DNA from: Camellia lanceoleosa
Lineage: Eukaryota > Streptophyta > Magnoliopsida > Ericales > Theaceae
DNA length: 64,000 nt
Direction: 5' to 3'
Assembly (NCBI GenBank): GCA_025200525.1
Contig: CM045758.1
Location: 59,925,649-59,989,648, forward strand
Notes under the pieces: model-generated
Database searches by the model: none
Told to the model about the DNA's origin: nothing
Seen by the model: only the letters and a program-made list of their open reading frames with translations
Shown: positions 59,701-64,000 of the stretch, in pieces
Position numbering within the stretch: position 1 is the stretch's first letter
How the letters are laid out: the number at the start of each line of letters is the position of its first letter
Made by a program: the position numbers and the translations under genes

Positions 59701-60017
59701 ACCTGACGATTAACCGTGGTAGGGTCATGCTTGGACCAGAACACAGCAAGCAAGGTCTCATAGCTACACTCCTTGGGATCATACTGAACCCTAACGACCT
59801 CCGAGTGGTGCGTAGTTCCCGAACACACGTCGTCGTAAGAGGGGTCGTGAATATGGCCCTGACTGTACCCAACCTCAGTCTTGGTCACCGCAGGGACTCT
59901 CTGAAACGCTAATTCGACACCCCAGTAGCACCCAGCTCCGAATTGGGCGAACTCTTGTCCTGGCGCCGGAACATCGTCATCGGGGGATTGGGGGATCGAG
60001 GAGGATGAGGGGTCCAT
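56734..60017 (-). CDS. MSRA: Peptide methionine sulfoxide reductase A, copy A (two exons)
   Basis: Exon 1 (60017-59703) encodes 105 residues: a Pro/Ser-rich start without transit peptide features, then [17 protein letters not shown] with the catalytic Cys, EVGYSQG and DPTTVNRQ, donor GTGGGT. Exon 2 (56970-56734) resumes in phase with [20 protein letters not shown] and ends [10 protein letters not shown], keeping the two C-terminal resolving Cys. Total 183 residues, close to cytosolic plant MSRA. It reduces methionine-S-sulfoxide with thioredoxin. Oddities: a 15-bp in-frame deletion after LEKGG relative to copy B (RFGFK lost), and Gln for Arg in DPIRCYG. The ATG lies exactly at the duplication junction, so the native promoter may be missing. 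The intron is 2.7 kb. Possibly a non-functional copy. Confidence 0.85.
56971..59702 (-). other. Intron of MSRA copy A
   Basis: Borders are GT (59702-59701) and AG (56972-56971, TTTTGGGCAG). No coding sequence is recognised inside. A poly-G tract lies near 58961-58974 and poly-A near 59481-59497; 59276 onward has a GTGTTTGGTTC start like a MITE end without a partner. Confidence 0.75.
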
Positions 60018-60094
60018 GGCTATGGATGATTTGACTAGTAGGTTTCAGTGGCTCTAAAATTAGGGAAGAACGGTGCATCCGAAACCTTCAAATA

Positions 60095-60680
60095 GGCCTT
60101 GTTTGGTTTGGTTTGGGAAAAAGATTTTGGAAAATCATTTAAAAATTTTGTTTGGTTTGTACTCCTTCCATCACATAATATTAGTCTCTTATTTTATTTT
60201 TTATTGTCTTAAAATATTAATCATTCTTTTTAAAAATCAAGTTTAAAAATAATATAAATTTTTTATTTTACCCTTCATTTAAATTCATAAATAATATAAA
60301 AAGTACAATTATGACATTGATATTTCTAAAAAAATTGTACTATCAAAGGTCAATTTTGAAAAATCAACTTTTTTAAAGTACATTAATTGTACTACCAAAA
60401 AAAGTTGGAATTATTTTGGGACGGAGGGAATAATATTTCTTAAAATTTTTTCAAGATCACTTTCTCTCTCCTACACATCAATTAATCAAATTTTCTCTCT
60501 TCTCATTTTCAATCATTTTTTTTCTCACATACATCTATTCAATTACAACAAAATATCAAATCATCTCAAACTCCCAAATTATTTTCAAAATATACAACTA
60601 AAAAAACTATAAAAATTTCTAAACTCCCTTCTTAAAATATTTTTTAAAAGCTTATCTCAAAAGACAAACCAAACCGGGCC
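60095..60680. mobile_element. MITE present only in copy B
   Basis: Ends GGCCTTGTTTGGTTTGG and CCAAACCGGGCC are inverted repeats. Copy A has only a few bases at this point (CTTCAAAACACTATAAC near 53993), so the insertion followed the duplication. TA flanks it; the exact target duplication is unclear. It contains a second element (60162-60430). Confidence 0.75.
60162..60430. mobile_element. Stowaway-like MITE nested in the copy B MITE, TSD TA
   Basis: Starts CTCCTTCCATCACATAATATT and ends AATTATTTTGGGACGGAGGGAA, flanked by TA (60160-60161 and 60431-60432). The CTCCNTCCGTCCC-type end is the hallmark of Stowaway (Tc1/mariner) MITEs. Confidence 0.75.
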
Positions 60681-60988
60681 TATAACTCATCCGAAGCCAA
60701 GTATTACGGAAGGGCTCATAACACACAGTGGGAGGGGCCCATAACACACAGTGGGAGGTTCAACAGGTTTAGTGACGTATGTAGAAAATTTTCAATCTTG
60801 TTAATGAATATTTTTTATATAATTGTTGCTCAAGGCATATCTAGATTTTGCCTTTCTTTATCTTTCTCATTAATAAGACAACATTGGAAATATCATGAAA
60901 TTGAGAATATTTACTTAAGTCAGGTTGTAATTAAAATATTCCGTTATGTCAAGTTGTAATTAACTTGTATATAATCAATCTTGATATT

Positions 60989-61368
60989 GGCTTCGTTTGG
61001 GAAATGATTATATTTTAAGTTTTTTGGCTATTTGGCTATTTTAATAGGCTATTTTAGTTTTTGTGTTTGGAAAGATGTGATGGATTTTTAATTGAGTTGT
61101 TGTATTGAAAAAGTATGTTGAAATGATGTTTGAATTTAAAATGATAAATTTGTCCTTAAAATTATAATTTTTTAAATTGAGGTAAAGGGGCAAAATCGTA
61201 ATTTATCAGTTGATGTAACAATTTGAGGCTGTGACAGTGTAGGCAGCCTACACTGTCCGGCGCTGCACCTATTTTTTTTTTTTTGAAAAATGATGAACAG
61301 TTTTACTTTTTGGCTTATTTTTGAAAAGAGCCTATAATAACCCGAACCTTTGTTGGCCAAACACTGCC
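60989..61368. mobile_element. MITE present only in copy B, TSD ATT
   Basis: Left GGCTTCGTTTGGGAA and right TTGGCCAAACACTGCC are imperfect inverted repeats flanked by ATT. Copy A has the uninterrupted site (CTTGTTATTGAAGGATGTGC near 54278). The 62-residue ORF inside is not called. Confidence 0.75.
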
Positions 61369-62899
61369 ATTGAAGGATGTGCTTGATTCTTAGTACAAGA
61401 ATCCTATGTAATGGAATAAAGGTTGCAGCAACTTACGTTTTTGCCAATCCTTTATATTGCAAATTTTGCAAATCCTTTATATTGCAAATTTTGCAGACAA
61501 TTTGTTCCCTTAGATCGGTGGAGGAAAAACAAAATGCTATAGAAGTGTATATTCTGTACGAAGTATGGACACTTCCATGGAGGTGTGCCATATCATATCG
61601 GACATTGAGATTCTGCGGATATTTAAAAAAACATGTCTAACATTTTTTCAACATGTCTTAATTAAAATTTTAAATTCATAAAGATTGGATACTTAGCGGA
61701 TATTTTTTAAACCCTTCGAACTACCAATGCAACTTTTGCACTCTAAATATGTTTTTAGATGTATACATCTTTTGTATTTTAATATTTTATAATTGTTTTA
61801 TATTCTTTATAATACAAGTCTTACATGAATGAGATCTTGATGTTTAAATTATAGAATATATGGATTCTTAATTTTAATTAGTGTCACGCTACTCCTTTCT
61901 TCTTCTTCTTTTTTGGCATTTACCTTTGATAGACTATTGATATCTTTGATATATTATAAATTTATAAATTTTTAACATGTCCGCTGTGTATCATCTCTTG
62001 CATTTTAATAGTCGTGTCTTGTGTCTATAGCTATATTAGTTAGCTTGTCACCTATCATCTATTTATTTATGGCAATGGCAATCTTGTACACATGGATCTT
62101 AATTACAGAATGTGTAGGAGAATGAATGAAAGATAAACAAGGTCATTCATTACGAGCGAAAAATCAGGGTTCACTTGCAGCATAAAATTTTATGAGAATG
62201 AAATTGCATGAAGCCTTTTCAAATGGTGTGCCTGTGTTTGGCAACCTCTTAAAAGTCAGTTTATTGGTTTATAAAGTCCATTTTGCTAAAAAAGCCTTTC
62301 GGTCATTTGGGCATATTCATTTCCTGCAAAAGAGTCAAGTTTAACTACTCTAAAAAGTTATTAAAAAAGTAAAAAAATTTAAAGAATATGCCAAATGAAC
62401 TAGTTTTTTCGGTGTTTGTTTTTAGCTAGTAAATTAGCTTTTCAGCTAACTCTCATAGGAAGCCAGCACTTGCAACCATTATTTGTCAGTGCCCTTTTTG
62501 CTGAATGTTGCCCTACTTAAGAACTTGATGATTATGTGTTCTGGGTTTTTGTTTGGCTGGTTTTAGACTGACAAGACAATGTTTTCTTGCATGTTTTCAG
62601 CTTCAAGGTGACAAGACAATGTTTTCGCTCACCACATTTTTTGTTATTTTTTGTCGTTTCATGAGGTGTTTGAGAAACCTATCATGTTAGTGTATAAAAG
62701 ATCCTTTTTCTTCGTGACAGCTTTACATGACAACTGTTTAATGACATGTTTTATGGTATCTAATAATCCTTTCTTAGCAGTTCCGTGGTGGCTGTTCCAG
62801 CCTCGTTTAGATGCTGTCTTCATTCTCCGTGACCGTATCTTTTTCTGCGAAGCCTAGTTGGACCACGTTATTGTAAAGTTAATTTTTCCTGAGCAGATC

Positions 62900-63017
62900 G
62901 AATGGTGAAAAAAATGATTAGGGAATATCGTGATGATTTTGATTATCAAAGCATGAAGAAAATGACGAAACAGTGTTCCCAAATTGAGAACATCTTGTTC
63001 TCAATGCTACCGTAACA
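62900..63017 (+). pseudogene. Conserved terminal exon of the unrecognised gene (copy B)
   Basis: Same acceptor and reading frame as 55894-56008, with three extra residues (MTK region) and one fewer near the end, stopping at the same FSMLP-TAA. See the copy A entry. The upstream exon piece at 55499 has no counterpart here because of the deletion near 62600. Confidence 0.45.
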
Positions 63018-63706
63018 TTCGTCTGCCAGCTAAAGTGAAGCGGATTGAAACCAATTGAAATGCAAAAGTGATTTATGATTATTTATTTTAACAAGAATCA
63101 CACTCTCAAACTTTATAGGAATTTGATTCAAAAATATAAATTAGGCACAAAAGATTAAAATTTTATTATTTCTCCATTGAGAATTTCTAATGAAATCAAA
63201 TTTAAACAACTTTGACGGAGAAATTTTATTACTAATAATATCATTACTAGTTTAATTCTCATTCTTAAAAATTTTCTCATCTCCATGTATAGCAACTTCA
63301 CAAGAAGGGTGTCTGCAAAAATCCTAACCGTAATTTTTTTTTATTTTTTATTTTGCAGGGGATGCTAGCAAGGATGAACATGAGCAAGATTTCGTTAAAT
63401 TACATTTTGTTTTTTGAAAAAAAAAAATTCAAGCATATCTATCTCAATCTACGTATAGAAACCAAGACACAACAGACTACATCAACTTCATTAAAGTTTA
63501 TCAAGAACAGCTTCTATGCTAAGAAAACTACAACACATGTCATAAGCATTACAATTGATAATAACTCTATGAGAAATTTAAACTGATCCCAAATATTACA
63601 CACAATAACAAGAAAATAAAATCACAAGCCTATTAACAACCATAATACCAGTAATACCAGAATGGAGCCAATTAGAGATTGTCCCTTGAAACAATAGAGA
63701 ATTTAG

Positions 63707-63958
63707 TTAGCCATAGCATCGAATTGGATCGTTACAGCCTTTATCAGAAGACTGCTTAAAACCAAATCGACCGCCCTTTTCAAGGTATTGCTGATGGTAT
63801 TCCTCAGCTCTGTAAAACTTCTTCGCAGGCAGAATCTCAGTAACAATGTTCCTGTTCAAGAGCTTCTGTTGTCTGTCCTTTGACTCCAATGCAGCCTTCT
63901 CTTGCTCCGGAGTGTAGAAGTATATTCCAGATCTGTACTGTGTTCCAACATCATTCCC
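63707..63958 (-). CDS. MSRA: MSRA copy B, last exon only (gene continues past the window)
   Basis: The acceptor TTTTGGGCAG and 83 codons encode [20 protein letters not shown] through [20 protein letters not shown] to [10 protein letters not shown]. It keeps both C-terminal Cys and the RFGFK segment absent from copy A, so it is the more typical MSRA ending. The first exon with the catalytic Cys should lie right of 64000, by analogy with the 2.7-kb intron of copy A. Whether this copy is complete cannot be seen. It is the better candidate for the functional gene, as it should retain the original promoter. Confidence 0.8.
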   Translation of the reverse strand, partial: GNDVGTQYRSGIYFYTPEQEKAALESKDRQQKLLNRNIVTEILPAKKFYRAEEYHQQYLEKGGRFGFKQSSDKGCNDPIRCYG

Positions 63959-64000
63959 CTGCCCAAAAGATAATAAAGCTGTTAGAACAATCAAAGAGGA

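Larger units (their letters stand above)
53922..60017. repeat. Tandem duplication, copy A (contains MSRA copy A)
   Basis: The sequence from CATGGCTATGGATGATTTGA at about 53922 reappears from 60014 onward, and the match continues to the window edge with a few percent divergence plus indels. Copy A therefore runs from about 53922 to the MSRA start codon at 60017, about 6.1 kb. To the left of 53922 there is no match. Confidence 0.85.
60018..64000. repeat. Tandem duplication, copy B (continues past the window)
   Basis: Matches 53922-57010 in order: the CATGGCTATGG start, the exon at 62900, the MSRA last exon and the start of its intron. It is longer because of two MITE insertions (60095-60680 and 60989-61368) and shorter at 62600. 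The first exon of MSRA copy B should lie beyond 64000. Confidence 0.85.

Overview
The window is nuclear DNA of a flowering plant, most likely a eudicot. It has long AT-rich intergenic stretches, GT-AG introns, nested Ty3/gypsy LTR retrotransposons, many short inverted-repeat elements (MITEs), a plant-type SUVH histone methyltransferase and a plant MSRA gene. No RNA gene, CRISPR array or prokaryotic feature was seen, and the species cannot be named from the sequence alone.

Layout. 1-~7.1 kb: element 1, a minus-strand Tat-lineage Ty3/gypsy element running off the left edge. An internal deletion joins its RT start to its integrase end, and its 5' LTR is split by a 2.6-kb solo LTR (4253-6850, TSD CTACA). 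~7.1-11.85 kb: AT-rich DNA with several MITEs and a foldback element. 11851-22908: element 2, a complete 11,058-bp minus-strand Tat element (TSD CAAAC, two 580-bp LTRs differing at 4 sites). It has frameshifted gag-pol, a 62-bp minisatellite and a plus-strand, intron-containing antisense gene. 22.9-31.9 kb: intergenic DNA, a 1.33-kb inverted-repeat element carrying a ~950-bp C-rich minisatellite, and a probable leader exon and 5-kb leader intron of the next gene. 31951-35049: intact, intronless SUVH5/6-type H3K9 methyltransferase. 35-38 kb: degenerate repeats. 38085-49958: element 3, an older 11,874-bp plus-strand Tat element (TSD AGCTT, 428-bp LTRs about 7.5% diverged) with two antisense ORFs and two minisatellites. 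50.4-51.8 kb: remnant of a fourth gypsy element. 53.9-64 kb: a tandem duplication (~6.1-kb unit) containing MSRA. Copy A has both exons (59703-60017 and 56734-56970, minus). Copy B shows its last exon and continues past the right edge.

Host genes. Two gene families are supported: SUVH5/6 (chromatin silencing of repeats) and MSRA (repair of oxidised methionine). A short plus-strand coding exon kept in frame in both duplicates points to a third, unrecognised gene, complete or decayed. The rest is transposon-derived. The relative order of events can be read: element 3 precedes the MITE inside its minisatellite; the MSRA duplication precedes the MITEs found only in copy B; element 2 is the youngest large insertion.

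The most interesting material is the antisense gene shared by the two complete Tat elements (putative gypsy-type transposon domain plus charged coiled coil, with a shared intron position), the minisatellites that all three elements carry next to it, the MITE with the large minisatellite, and the MSRA duplication whose junction falls on the start codon.
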